Part shown: one piece after another, positions 51,542-64,000 of the stretch
How positions within the stretch are numbered: position 1 is the stretch's first letter
Layout: each line of letters opens with the position of its first letter
Program-made: the position numbers and the translations under genes
DNA from: Talinum fruticosum
Lineage: Eukaryota > Streptophyta > Magnoliopsida > Caryophyllales > Talinaceae
DNA length: 64,000 nt
Reading direction: 5' to 3'
NCBI GenBank assembly: GCA_021018815.1
Contig: JAITYX010000021.1
Location: 2,323,001 to 2,387,000 of the forward strand
Notes under the pieces: generated by a model
Databases searched by the model: none
Told to the model about the DNA's origin: nothing
The model's input: only the letters and a program-made list of their open reading frames with translations

Positions 51542-54430
51542 ATGTCCAAATCGAGAAGACAACGACAACGACGAAGACATGATTTTAGTGCCTTCACTTA
51601 TCTCATCACTCTCTTCTTAATCTCTTCCTCTGTTCTCTCTCCTCATATGCCTTTAGCTTCTGGCCTTTCACCACCACCATCTTCTTCATCCTACTTGCAT
51701 AGGAGGAACCCATTGCAACACTTCAAATATTACGATGGGCCTTATGATCTCCGAAGCAAAGATTACTGGGCTGTAAGTGTCATCCATATTCAATCATTTA
51801 ACTAACTTTCATCTTCCTCTGGTTTGAGTGTTACTCTGTTTTCCCCTGTTTTAGTCGGCCGCATTTACTGGGGTTCATGGGTTCGCCATGGCGGGGACGT
51901 GGATGGTGTGCGGATTGGCATTGGTGATTGCCCTGATCGCTAAGCACACTTGCTGCGGAAGTAGCGGCAATTCGTCAATTGCAACACCAATTCATCCACA
52001 TTTCTCATATTATTTGTTGTTCTTGCTCGTCCTCCTCTTCTCGCTTATCGCCATGTATGTGCTTGATCCTACTTCCATGTTTAGCACTCTATTTCTGGTT
52101 CCCAACAGTACTTGTTATTATAAGGGTATTATCAAAAATATTTCTACCTTTCTAAATAGAAGAAATAAATTGAAAAAAAAAGGTTTCTTGTAGCAATATC
52201 TTATAATAAGAATTCGGGGTCTAATTTGGTGTTAACTTTTTACGATGAAGGGTGGCGACAGGTTTTGCGCTTGCAGAAAACCAGCACACTCTCCAGAGAA
52301 CAAAGAAGGTAGAAGATGCAGTACTAAGAGCAGGAACCGAAGCTCGAGAAAGCATCCACAAAATCACCAAAATAATGAGCCGAATACAAACCCTCATATG
52401 CCCATATGATTCGACCACTTGTTATTTACTCAATGCAACGAGCTATCAGCTCGGAAAAGAATCCCACGTTATCCAGAAATTTATGCACAAATACAAACCT
52501 TTGATCAATCAAGCTATTTGGTCTTCGTAAGTATTGAAATCTTTTTTAGATAATTTTATCCAAGACAAACTATTTATTTATGGTTCCGTCAAAAAACTAT
52601 ATATTTATGAAATTATTTACCCTCGTTGTGATCATTCAGGTACATGATGAACTTGTTGGTTGTGAGTGTCAACTTGCTATTTTTGGTCGCCGGATTAGGT
52701 ACATTCTATTCTAATCTTTATATAAGTACACTTTCCTTATTTGTTTTTTTTTTTTTGGTTAAGTTTTTTAAAAATATTTTTGTTCTCCCAGTTATTCTAT
52801 TTGACTAATGGCATCTCTTGTTTTAACTCAGTTTTTACCGTATTACACTGGAATCCGGGATTTATCATGTAAGTATATACTTATTTATATCTGTATTTAT
52901 GATTGATTATTCACTAGTTGTGTTAAGAATAATTAAAAATAAAATATATTAATTATATAATTCTCACCATTAATTATATAATTTCACCATAATTTTTTTC
53001 CAAATTTGGGCAGATATTAATTTTCAGACTACATATACAGACAGAGAAATCCCCCCAAAAAAAAAAAAAAACTATTAAACTCTTCTATGATGTTTCTGCA
53101 GGATTATATTCTTATGCTGGATATTAACAGTGGCTTGTTGGGTTTTAACCGGAATTGATTTCTTTCTCCACAAGTGAGTACAGCATTTGCTCATAATCTT
53201 GCCTTCATATGATCTTATTGGTTGTTTGGTTGTTTTAATATGAACAAATTTTTAGTTATATTTTCATCACCATTTTTTTTATATTTTATCAAACCATTGT
53301 AAAAAAACAATTTATGATCATGATTATATAATCATGATTATATTACAAGATTGATCGGTGTTCTATTGTCATTCTATTACATCCGACCAAAACCTTTATT
53401 GGTGTCGAGTTACAATAATCTTTGAGATTTATCGTGTCCACAATCATTATGTTGATATTGCAGTTTTGCAGAGGATACTTGCACCGCACTTGAAGATTTC
53501 AAGAAAAACCCTCAGAATAGTAGCCTAAGCTCGGTACTTCCATGCGTCGATGCATTGAAATCACAAAGTGTAATGCTGCAAATTGGTGAAACTGTCCATA
53601 CTTTCATCACAGAGGTAAATTTTATTTAAGTCTTTTTTTGTTTAATTCGACAAAAATTCTTAGAATTAACTTTAAAGATTAGTTAAAAATTATAAAATAC
53701 CTATCTAATATCTCTCCATTTTCTCAAACAGTTGAATTTAAATATAAAAGTTATCCCCAAAGAGCTTGGGATAAACGAAACAAAATATGACCATATACTT
53801 GGAAATGAAAGGAAGATTTGCGACCCATTCTCTGGTCCACCGGACTACACATACCTACAAGGCAAATGCTCCAAGAATGCCATTCGAATCCGCGACTTGC
53901 CAGATGTAAGAATGTGATAAGTTATTCTATAAAAAAAAAAAATGAGTCAATAATAATTTCATGTTTAAATTGATTATTATTATGTTTTATTTTCCACACA
54001 GATTCTTGCGAGATTTACTTGCAATAATAATGACTTGTCCATGGAGACATGTAAAGGCTATGGGAAGTTTCTTCCTCAGACAACTTATTTGATGGCAAAT
54101 GCATATATTCGCTCTGTTCAACACCTGGTTGATGTTTACCCATATTTGGACGGCCTCATTCACTGCTCATTTGTCAAGGATCGAGTCTCATACGTGGTTT
54201 TACACCAATGTAAACCGTTTAGAAGATCTACATATGGCTTGTGGGTTTCGACACTTTCTCTATCGATTTGCATGACGGTACTGGTGTTAGTATGGATAGT
54301 CAAAGTTTACCAAAATTGGGGAAGATCCTTCTCTTATTGTTCCATCCTCCCAATTGTAAGACAAGAGGATCAACAAGAACCGCCATTGCCAACTTCGACA
54401 TCGGCACCACAACAAGACACGATTGTCTAG
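51542..54430 (+). CDS. Plant multi-pass membrane protein (Tweety-like, At2g12400/At2g25270 type)
   Basis: Nine exons (51542-51772, 51855-52054, 52251-52526, 52640-52698, 52832-52868, 53102-53173, 53464-53614, 53732-53905, 54002-54430) join in frame to 542 residues. A basic N-terminus and hydrophobic segment (about 17-37) resemble a signal peptide. Membrane spans lie near 87-106, 124-147, 236-258 and 265-288, and one follows near 480-500. Between them are Cys-rich external loops with CNNNDLSMETCKGYGKF and a final cytosolic tail. The layout is that of a plant-wide family often annotated as plasma membrane fusion or transmembrane protein and likened to animal Tweety proteins. Its biochemical role is not established. 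It lies upstream of and parallel to GH43. Confidence 0.78.
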
Positions 54431-57400
54431 GAAGGTCTCTATATATATGTGAAATATTTGATTTAGAGAAACTAATTTCAAAGATAAAAGAGCTCTATAG
54501 CTAGGAGATTGTATATAGTCAATGGGCATCGAAAAATAAGCAGAAATGGATTGTATAGGATTTTTTCATTGGTATTCTTTGTTTAGGCTTTTCTTCTTGC
54601 CCTGCATAATTGAAGGCACGTATGGAAGGGCGACAGCATTTCAACTGTAAATACATAATGTATAGTACAGCTCAAATCGATGTTGAAATAATAGAAAATG
54701 TTTTTTGTTTTTTTTTTTAAAGAAAAGTCTGCCTCTATCTAGCTATATTTATTCTCACCCTTAACTTATCGAGGAGGTTTTTTTCCTTTCCTCGGGATCA
54801 AATTTAATGTTTGATTTCCCATATCACAAATAACTTTTGAGTCGATAAAATAGCTTTTTTTAATTATTTTTTATATAAAACTAATTTTCAAAACACTTAA
54901 AGTGTTATCTTTGTAAGATTATAAGCTTTTATTCTAAAATTGATTGCTAAGATGTCATTAACAACCTTGTATTATGAAAAAGGTGACTAAAATAATACTA
55001 TTTCATCTATTTCACATTATGTGCAACTTTAAATAACTTTTTCCGTTTTAGAATATTTGTTGTTTTATAAATTTACGATATATTAATAACTAGTGCTTAT
55101 AATTTTTTTTCTCCTTGTTTTATTGATTTTTCTCATTTATAATGAAATATTTGGATGACTTAGTCTTTTAACACAAATTTTATTATAAATTTTGTATTTC
55201 TTGATATTATCTTATAGTCGCGAAAACAACAATTATTATAAAACGGATAGCATATTTCTTAATAAAGTGGTTAACTTCTAGATTCTCATTTATTGGAGGT
55301 ACTACTAGTACTTCCAATGGACAAGAAGAACACTTTAATTTTCAAAAGCATCGGAGATGGGGGAGGTCCAGGTTCATGGACGGGATAAACCCGACAACAT
55401 TTAATTCCTAGGCACTCTCAAATTAATGCCAAAAGCATTTCATTAAGTGTAATGATAGTTTATTCATTGTTTTAAATACAAAAATCTAATTGGCTAAGAA
55501 TTATTTATTCATCAATACAAATTTGAAAAAAGACATTTGCACCTTAAAAAAAAAAAAATTGAAAAAGACATGGAGTAACATATTGGAAAATACACTGCGC
55601 AATGTGGAAGGAATACATGGTTGCTCACGCATGCACATCAAAGATTGTTTTCCTATTGAATAATTAATGTACAATTAATGCATATGTTGTTAGATGGAGT
55701 CTCGTTTAAACTTTGTGGTGTTATTAGATGAGTCATGGGCCTTGATGTATAATTAGTTTCGGACAAATTTAATAATTTTAAAGATGACTCGGTCTTTAAT
55801 ATTAATTACGGTTATACCCCTTGCTTTGCAAGGGTATTAATTAATTTTATTTTTATTATTAGTTATTTTTCTACTTTTATTATTTATAATTGATTTACAA
55901 CAATTAAAACTAACTGTAAACTAAAAAATAGCACTTTTTTTCAAATAACAATAATAAATTGATATATTAGATTATATAATTTTTTATAACGAGTAAGTAA
56001 AAATATTTCTTTATTTTTTTATTTTAATTAATATACTTTTCATTCATAATGTCAATTATATTTAATAATTTTTAAAACTAAATATAATTACTAATATTTT
56101 GTGAGACATGTGAATAGTGCCATCATTAAATTGAATTAAAATTGCATTGAATTTACCTATTTGGCATCCCACATGACATCTTAAGTGGCATCTTACGTGT
56201 CGCTTCATACATTGATTCTACCCAACTTTTAATATATATATATATATATGATTCCGATCTCCTATATTAAGAAACAAATAAGTATAAATTTTTTACTTAA
56301 GAGAAATTTGTGGGGAGACAATGGGTTCCTTTATGAGCCTATTATCTTAGGTTAGGTATCCGTCGCTTGACGTTGGAATATATGAAGTGAAATTGTTATA
56401 TATTGACAAATTAAAAGGTCTTGAGCATATATATATAAGTTAGTGAATTATTTTATCCATAGTCAATTCATTTTGAGATGAAACCTTATAGGTATATAAG
56501 CCTTACTCTATTAAATTAAAGACGGTCATATAAAATTTAATACCCGATTCTATCTATAGTTCGCCTTAGAACTCCACCAAAAGGTGAGTACTATGTGCGA
56601 TAACGCTGAGGTGTTATATAAACCTCAATTTAAGACGCATTAATCACTACCAAAGATTATTAGGAGATTCATAAGATAATTATCTATTTTTAAGCTTGGA
56701 GCTAAATATATAGTGTTTAATGTAAGTTTTATGAAGAACACGATTTATTTTAAATATTAAAATTTCTTTTTTTGATGGAAAATATTAAAATTTCTTCTTG
56801 TTCAAAAATACTTTTCAAATATTAATAAATAAAGTTCCAAATGTAAACGTCATATTTGATTGTTGATGTAATTTGGTTAGATAATTTTTTTTATTATTAT
56901 TATTGATGATCTTATTCAGAAGACCTCTTAAAAGAAAAAATAAATTATAGTAGTAGTTAAATTATGAGAATATTACTATTTAGAGGAGAAAAAAGAGTAA
57001 TTTGCCTTTCTTTTCTATTACGCTAGCATATAATTACAAGTATTTCCTATTTATAACAATGATTTAAATGCCTAATAAATAAAGAAAGTGAAGCTACTGT
57101 TGCAAGCTAAGTTGTGAAATTCTAACGAGTTTGGATTTTTATTTTTTTTGGTCAGAACAGTTTTTTTTATTTTTAAAAAATGCACGTATGAACAACTAAA
57201 TTTTGATCAATATGCTTTGAGAAATTTAAATCATGGTCAACCAATACACAGCACGTTTTTTAAGAAGAATATAGGAAATAATTGGCATTTAAATAGGAAC
57301 ATTTCACAGTAATCATTACCGAAAAACCTTTGTTAACAACTATGGCTGTTTCTAAAAATTATTGGATTCATTAAAAAAATTTACTGGAAAAAAATGCCAG

Positions 57401-57489
57401 CAATAAGCCCAATTTTTTTATTAAAATAAAGAATGAAAATTAATCCCAAATAATTTGAGAGCTTAGCTTGAAAATCATCATTAAAAGAG
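54431..57489. other. AT-rich intergenic DNA, no gene seen
   Basis: It contains AT-rich sequence, an AT run (about 56232-56250) and a segment at 55803-56000 related in inverse orientation to 50640-50858. A perfect 7-bp hairpin CCCTTGC-TTT-GCAAGGG lies at 55818-55834. No coding sequence is supported. Confidence 0.5.
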
Positions 57490-57886
57490 GAAAGAGTTTA
57501 GCAGTCTTCCATCTTTCTTGTTTGATGAAAACCCCTTTTAAACTCAAGGGAAACCAGAGAGAGAGAGACCTTTCTGGTTCTCAAGTCATCTTCATCCTTA
57601 GATTCATTAGATCCAGCTGGGGCATTAAGCTTATACTCTATCCTCTCTCCTCCCCTCCCCTTTTCACTCCCCAGTTTTGCACGGTGAAACTGCCGAGGAT
57701 TTTTCACGGGTGCATAAGAAAAAGGAGAAACAAAAACAAAAACAAAAAAACCCAGATGGAATTGATGAAATTTGAGCTTTTAGATCATATATGAAGTTGA
57801 AATTCACGAAAATTTGAGCATAAAAGCTGGGTTTGAGGTCTACATGTCTGCAAATTCCGGTTCGCCAAGTGCTCGACTGATGTCTG
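57490..57886 (+). other. Probable 5' leader exon of GH43, with upstream open frames
   Basis: This is a pyrimidine- and purine-tract-rich stretch typical of plant leaders, ending at a good donor (TGTCTG|gtaatt, 57886). The matching acceptors are after 59991 or after 60012, just before the main start at 60031. An ATG at 57525 opens an upstream frame of about 90 codons that ends at 57794. A second ATG at 57845 would run across the splice to a TAA at 60026-60028, three bases before the main ATG. Exon limits are inferred from splice signals only. Confidence 0.5.
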
Positions 57887-60012
57887 GTAATTGGTTTGAC
57901 TTTGCTCTCTTGTTCTGAATTTCGATTCAATTTTCCATTTGTAGTGCTATCAAATGCATTTTGAAGCTATTTAAACTATCAAAAATTTTGGGTTGGTTGT
58001 GTGTTTCTTATCTGATTGAGTAGGAGCAGATAATCGGATGAGAATTTGCTGATCAAGGGCATTTTAATTTTAAGGTCAAAATTATGTATTACTTTGGATT
58101 TTCCATTCTTTTAGCTGATATATAGCTCCATTTCTGCATTTTTTTGAGTCAAAGCTCCGTTTCTGCATTGTCTTAATATAGAAAGTTACAGATTTGGGCG
58201 CTTCAATTGATTGACTTCTGTTGCATATATGGCGCTGTTATAGTTCCTATAAATTTTTTGGATGATGGGTGTAACATGTTTGGCTCATGCTCGTGTTGTT
58301 TTACTTCATATAAATTTGCCTTGCCTGGGGGACCTTGGAGAAACAAAGCAATCCATTTTCAGATACTCCACTCTATGGTGCTTGTAGGACATAAGGTTTA
58401 TGTCTTATTAGGTCATGCCAAAACGGTGGCCCTTCCATACTATAGGTGAACATGGAGTCTGTTAGTAATGCGATGATGCCTATGCTGCATAGTTTGAACA
58501 ACAGGATGCCCTGATTACAGCAGCAGATCTTACGCTGCGAAATTCTGTCCAATTTGTGGACTAATGAATATGCTTATTTTGAACTAATTGATGCTCTGAT
58601 TACAATAGCAAATTTTACTCTGATATTCTGTCCAATATAATGGACAATGCTCGTGCATTGACCAAACATGTGTTGGAAAGGCAAGCCTCAGGAGTTAGGA
58701 CACACATAACTAGACTAGTTCCATGTTTTTCTGGCGACCATTTTCATCAGAATGCCAAAACATTGTGCCTTATAGATTATTTTGAGTTACTTATTTGTGA
58801 GCAGTTATTTAGTTATTTTTAACCATAAACAATTGTTTTTGGCCGACTTTTCTCTATGTAAACTCTTTTAAGGGGAGGAAAAAAGTATGTCCCTCTTGTT
58901 TGCAAATGCATATTGTATGTCCAATGCATAAGAAATGATCTGATATGCTCTTAGTTTGTAACTTGTGAGTACATATGGAAATATGTTTGGCACATATGAA
59001 ATGATCTAAGATTATGCGTCATGTTTGCTAATATGTTGAGATCTTGGGGGGGTTACCAGCATGCTAACAATCAGGAATCTTTTCTCTGGGTGGAATATGT
59101 GGATCTAGCGCTCCCCCAAAAAAACATTTATAGGCTTCTAGCTATGAAAAAACAGAGGAAAGAAAAGAAAAGAAAATCAAAATGGGATTATTTACAGCCA
59201 TTTAGTTATTTACTCTCATTTATATCAGCAAGAAATATTGTGGCTCTTGATGTATTATTAATTTATTTATCCACCTAGCTCCCCTGATACTACTTACAAT
59301 ACCCTGAGAACTAAACTAGAGTTGTCGAGCAAGTCTGCTCTTTTTTTCTTTAAAAAAGGATAAGTACACCAACTAGCGGTAGCCCTTCTAGCAAGAGTTC
59401 TACTCAAGTTATACTCCATTAAAATGGAGCGACAAGACGAACAGGGAATATAGCTGACCAAATTAAGGAAGAAGAAATACAAAGCCCATATTTGGCCACT
59501 CAGTTAGCGGCCCTATTTCTTTCTCTAAACGTATGACGGATTAACACTTGATCACATCTTTGAAGATAATGACGTGTGTCCTGGATGAGTGTCTGTTAAA
59601 AAATGCTACTTTTTTTGGGGGGTAATGAAAGGGAAGGTTTTTGAGGGTGGGATTCATGAGGAGGTCTATGAGAGAGGTCCGGATTTTTTGCGCTGAGGCC
59701 TTTTGTTGCATTTACTCCATTGTTAATAACAAATGACTTTTTATATTGCCAAATAAATGTAAGGGGAGCACAACCTCTTTGTTAGTATCTATTGGGAGAA
59801 ATGAAATATGTAGGTGTCTTCTCCTATTTTCCATTTCCAATAATGAGAGTATTTCCCTTGTATTCATAATTTCTCTGTCTCATGTTTTGAGTCTTTCTTT
59901 AAGCCGTGAGTTTTAAGTCAAGATTCTAGTCTTTTTCCTTCGCTATTTACATAGACCACTGTGGTGGTAACCGGCTTTTGCATCTGCATAGGTTGCATTT
60001 TCTTAACTGCAG
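57887..60012 (+). other. Leader intron of GH43
   Basis: About 2.1 kb with only short open frames (for example 58207-58449 and 59021-59278) lies between the leader exon and the first coding exon. No nested gene is seen. Confidence 0.45.
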
Positions 60013-60030
60013 CATTGCCTGGGGATTAAT

Positions 60031-63000
60031 ATGAAAGATAAAGTGGAGATGAGGAACAAATTCAAGAAACCAACCACTTTGCGTTGCGGTGCAGGGAGCA
60101 GATGTTCCTTATCTGTGGCAGTGTGTAGTGTGATTGCATTGTTTCTTTTGCTGCAACTTTACTCTTTTCTTCCTGAAAAGGATGGCTCAAGTGTGGAGGT
60201 ACAGCTACCCACAAGAATGCGTTTTCGTGAGCTTGAAGAGGTTGAGGAGGAAAACATCCAAATGCCTCCACCAAGGAAACGATCTCCACGTGCTGTTAAG
60301 AGAAAACCGAACAGACCAACAACGTTTATTGATGAATTTTTGGATGAGACTTCTCAACTTCGGCATATCTTCTTTCCTGACATGAAAACTGCAATTGATC
60401 CAAACAAGGGGAATGATAGTTTCTACTATTATCCAGGAAGAATATGGTTAGATACTGATGGAAATCCTATCCAAGCACACGGTGGTGGTATTCTGTTTGA
60501 TGAGAAATCAAGGACATACTACTGGTATGGAGAATACAAGGATGGACCAACTTATCATGCCCACAAGAAAGCAGCAGCACGAGTAAGTATTTTATTATGA
60601 ATATCCTAGTGTATTTTTGGCATGGATAGCATATTTTACCTTATAAGTAGGAGAAATTTTTAGTAACAATTAGAGGAAATTAATTATGTGGTCATGATAG
60701 GATAAAGGCTGTTAAGTGTGTCGCAATTGATGTATTGAGAAGCTTTTGCATGAGTTGGTAATATTTATACCAGTTAGATAAGATAGAGTGGGACAAGGAT
60801 GTGACAAAAGCAGACAGGGAGAAGCAGTCGAGATTTTCGCATCCATCTCCATGGCCATGCAATATAAAGTTCTGATTTACGTTGCATGTGCTGCGATTCT
60901 GTGAGCAAATGTCCTAAGAAAGTGGCCAAAACAAACGGCAAACTGGAAATCATCTTTCGAAGAAAGTTGTGACAGCCAAATATGGAAACTTGTCCACTTG
61001 TAAAGTGCTCATCTATTTCTCCTTGTCCATGGGCAAATGCTTGCTTCAAATAGAGGGTTGATACAAGAACCTGTCCAGGGTATTAAGATTTAAGAACCTT
61101 TGGAAATATCTCAAGTGCACCATTAGTGTGTTCACATGGACGGATTTCTCTTTCTTTTGACTCATGACTGCATATCCTTGCCAAATGCTAGGTTTGCCTG
61201 TCTTTGTGACAACATTGACATCATCCTTTCTGTGCAGTTCTGCTATATTTTCCGAGCAGAAAATAATTGTTCCTTGCTTAGTGTCTCACCTGTGTGTAAT
61301 TCTACTTGTAGACTCGAAAGAGGTTCACTTATGAATCTGGTAGAACATCAGATGTGATCTGATCTAATATGGAAATGATAAATAAGCTTCCAGTTGGTAC
61401 GTAAGTCACCATGTTTCTTGATAGGTTTGTCATCTAGTCTATCAAAAGAACAGGACATCTTACCAAATTACTGGAATCCCAGTCTTAGGATCTCATCATG
61501 TGGTATTTTGAATTTCAAACTATCGGAAATGTGCATAGTTGATGGGATTTATTCTGAATCTCACTTTATACTGTCGATCACTATCGCTCTCTAGTTAGGC
61601 TCATAGTTAGTGCTACAGACTCTCCTTTTATAAAGGACAATAATGCTTGTTCTGGAAACTAACCATGGCCTATCTGAAATGTGCATAGTTGATGGGATTT
61701 ATTCTGAATCTCACTTTATACTGTCGATCAATATCGCTCTCTATTTAGGCTAATAGTTAGTGCTACAGACTCTTCGTTTATAAACGACAACAATGCCTGT
61801 TCTGGAAACTAACCATGTCTGGAAAGGCTACTGAATAAATTGACTTATTTTGCATGCAGAATTCTTTGCTTGTGTTATGCAAGTGGATCATCTAGATGAT
61901 TATGCGTAGATTGTAGGAAGGCTGTGAAATAAGTAGAAAATTATGCTTTTGGGTATTGTATGAACTAACATGCATGGTCTTTAAAAAAAACATTAAAATT
62001 CATTCTCCACTTGGTTTAAGAGGTATTCTATCAGCGAAGGACAATAGAGGGAAGTTTTGAAATGGGTACCAGTAAATGCATAAGAGGAGATATGGAGTAG
62101 CAGCATTCTTTGGAGACAGATGTAAAGTGGATTTTTAGGTAGCTTTGTTAGATGTCAGTGCCTCATATGCTTTGTCACTCATGCCTATGTCATGGGATAT
62201 GATGATATACTCAAGGTCTAGGCCTTCTCTCATAGTCGTTTCTTTATACTCAGCTTGTTTTTCTATTTTAGGCTTCTTGTGGTGAAATTATTTTTTCAGC
62301 TAGTAAATGCACAAACTTGGAAATGCCAATGTGTGAATCTGTAAAAATTACCATGTCTTGGGTCTTCCCAAGGGCAGGGGCGGGTTCAGGAATTTCAATT
62401 TCCACTCATTGGCGACTGTATACCAGTTCCAGAAGAGCGGTAAATGGGTAGACAATAAGAAATTACTTAGTCATGTTGCATTGCGTGTGGTTATTTATGA
62501 AACTAATCAAATGTTTTAAATGTGGGTTTTATTTTTTCCTTCTGAACCTGTTAATTAGGTTGACATCATTGGAGTTGGTTGCTACTCTTCAAAGGACTTG
62601 TGGACATGGAAGAACGAGGGCATTGTGCTTGCAGCTGAAGAAAATGATGAAACCCATGACCTTCACAAATCCAATGTGCTCGAAAGGCCAAAAGTTCTAT
62701 ACAACGAGAAAACAAGAAATTATGTTATGTGGATGCACATAGATAGCGTCAACTACACCAAAGCTCGTGTTGGAGTGGCCACCAGTGACTACCCTAATGG
62801 TCCTTTTGAGTACCTCTATAGTAAAAACCCTCATGGCTTTGACAGCAGAGACATGACGGTCTTCAAAGATGACGATGGTGCAGCATATCTCATCTACTCT
62901 TCTGTAGGAAACAGTGAGCTCCACATCAGCCCTCTTACTGAAGACTATCTTAATGTGAAGAATGTGGTGAGGCCAATTCTTGTAGGACACCACCGTGAAG

Positions 63001-63404
63001 CCCCTGCTCTATTCAAGCATCAGGGCACTTACTACATGATCACATCTGGTTGCTCTGGCTGGGCCCCTAATGCAGCAATGGCCCATGCATCCGAGTCCAT
63101 CATGGGCCCATGGGAGACTATGGGAAACCCATGCATAGGAGGGAACAGAATATTCCGAGATACAACATTTTTTTCACAGAGCACATTTGTGCTACCCTTG
63201 CCAGGGCTACCAGGCTACTTCATATTCATGGCAGATCGGTGGAACCCAGCAGATTTGAGGGACTCGAGATATGTGTGGTTGCCTCTGGTAGTTGGGGGAC
63301 CGGTTGACCAGCCTCTTGACTATGACTTTGGGTTCCCACTGTGGTCCCGGGTGTCAATCTACTGGCACAAGAAGTGGAGGCTTCCGTACAGGTGGAGTGG
63401 GTAG
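60031..63404 (+). CDS. Golgi GH43 exo-beta-1,3-galactosidase-like protein
   Basis: Two coding exons (60031-60582 and 62559-63404) give 465 residues. A short basic cytosolic end, one membrane span (about 25-47) and a stalk with acidic and Pro-rich stretches mark a type II Golgi protein. The catalytic five-blade propeller follows, with WLDTDGNPIQAHGGGILF, YYWYGEYKDGPTY, GVGCYSSKDLWTWKNEG, RPKVLYNEKTRNYVMWMH, DSRDMTVFKDDDG, HHREAPALFKHQGTYYMITS, GW-PN-A and the end SVYWHKKW-type SIYWHKKWRLPYRW. This matches the plant GH43 group (Arabidopsis GH43A/B, subfamily 24). Those enzymes remove galactose from the beta-1,3-galactan of arabinogalactan proteins and affect root cell wall structure. The sugar specificity is inferred from the family. 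The start could also be the ATG at 60049. The gene is intact. Confidence 0.93.
61526..61824. repeat. 150-bp tandem duplication in the GH43 intron
   Basis: A segment containing GTGCATAGTTGATGGG occurs at 61531 and again exactly 150 bp later at 61681, with a few substitutions. Similarity runs through CTGGAAACTAACCATG at both ends. It is intronic and has no effect on the coding exons. Confidence 0.85.
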
Positions 63405-64000
63405 GCGATGCTGCTGTTCTTTGTTCGTGTTGGTAACTTGTACGATTATCTTAGTGATTTACATCATAAGCGAGGTTTCTTGGCTGATTCTTTCTTGGTT
63501 CATTCTCAGCATCTCTTTAACAGTTATGCTTTGCACAGTGTACACTACATGGTCCGAGCTAGGATTTTAGTCTCAACAGTTAACTTGTTGTAAACTTGTA
63601 ATGTCTGAGAAATAGGACATTGTTAATCTTGCTTTATAGGATGAGTTGGAGCTGACATATTTTCAAGGTTATTTTTTATGATAATAATTATCCTTTTTCT
63701 TTTCTTCTTTGACGACCTTTTCACTCCCTTAGCAATGAGCATAAATTTACACTTTCTTTACTGGATAAGTTGCATCAACAACATTAATAACACCCAATGT
63801 AAAACCCGTCAAATAGGGGCACACAAAATTTAACATCCCTCATAAACCTCGTCATATAAGACACACAAAATTTATGACATGCAAATTTTAAGATAAGTTG
63901 GTGCATCAAGCGTCCCTTTGAAACATTTAAGATAAGAGGTCGCATCAAGTGTCCCTTCATTTAAATTACGTAAAAATGCATATAATCAGGAAGAAATGTA
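63405..64000. other. GH43 3' region and downstream sequence
   Basis: The 3' UTR is probably the first 250 bp. Beyond about 63780 are short repeated phrases such as CACACAAAATTTA and GCATCAAGYGTCCCTT (63907, 63944), possibly a small tandem repeat that continues past the window. No further gene is seen. Confidence 0.45.

Noticed and set aside
57468..57794. 108-codon plus-strand frame as an independent gene
   Set aside because: Its first codon is TTG; from the ATG at 57525 it is a typical chance frame in a leader exon. It is kept only as a possible upstream open frame of GH43.

Overview
This is nuclear DNA from a flowering plant, almost certainly a eudicot. Genes are split by many GT-AG introns, the space between genes is AT-rich, and the proteins belong to plant families (plastid N-acetylglutamate synthase, plant GH1 beta-glucosidase, Golgi GH43 galactosidase, plant cis-prenyltransferases). 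A decayed plastid ndhA fragment and several plant transposon types support this. I could not identify the species. I saw no tRNA, rRNA, CRISPR or bacterial-type features.

Layout. The left edge (1-299, minus) holds the first exon of a diverged cis-prenyltransferase. Positions 697-1167 are a Tourist-like MITE. Positions 1649-11698 are one 10-kb composite of LTR-like sequence with TG...CA ends and a perfect 5-bp target duplication (ATCGT). Inside it are a very long inverted repeat and a 3.47-kb unit repeated in tandem. AT-rich intergenic DNA with another MITE follows. A second, complete cis-prenyltransferase (15452-16558, plus) is convergent with a 13-exon GH1 beta-glucosidase (17218-22817, minus). 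The beta-glucosidase is head-to-head with a NEMP/PNET2 nuclear-envelope protein gene (from 23950, plus). The largest PNET2 intron holds a satellite array of about 2.2 kb between two copies of one inverted-repeat element.

The right half holds N-acetylglutamate synthase (34360-40407, plus), an ARL8 GTPase (41089-46022, minus; plastid ndhA fragment in an intron), a solo LTR with perfect target duplication (48593-50017), a multi-pass membrane protein (51542-54430, plus) and a Golgi GH43 exo-galactosidase (60031-63404, plus). From memory, Arabidopsis also keeps ARL8 and GH43 genes side by side on two chromosomes, with a DUF2215 gene near one of them. The right half therefore looks like an old conserved block, and the left edge like a faster-changing metabolic and transposon region.

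The genes are not an operon. NAGS makes acetylglutamate for plastid arginine synthesis, ARL8 acts in endomembrane traffic, PNET2 sits in the nuclear envelope and GH43 trims arabinogalactan in the Golgi. The two cis-prenyltransferases and the beta-glucosidase could belong to one specialised terpenoid locus, but that is speculation. PNET2 and ARL8 are each out of frame by one base at a short homopolymer while every other exon joins in frame. This points to assembly indels, although real mutations are possible.
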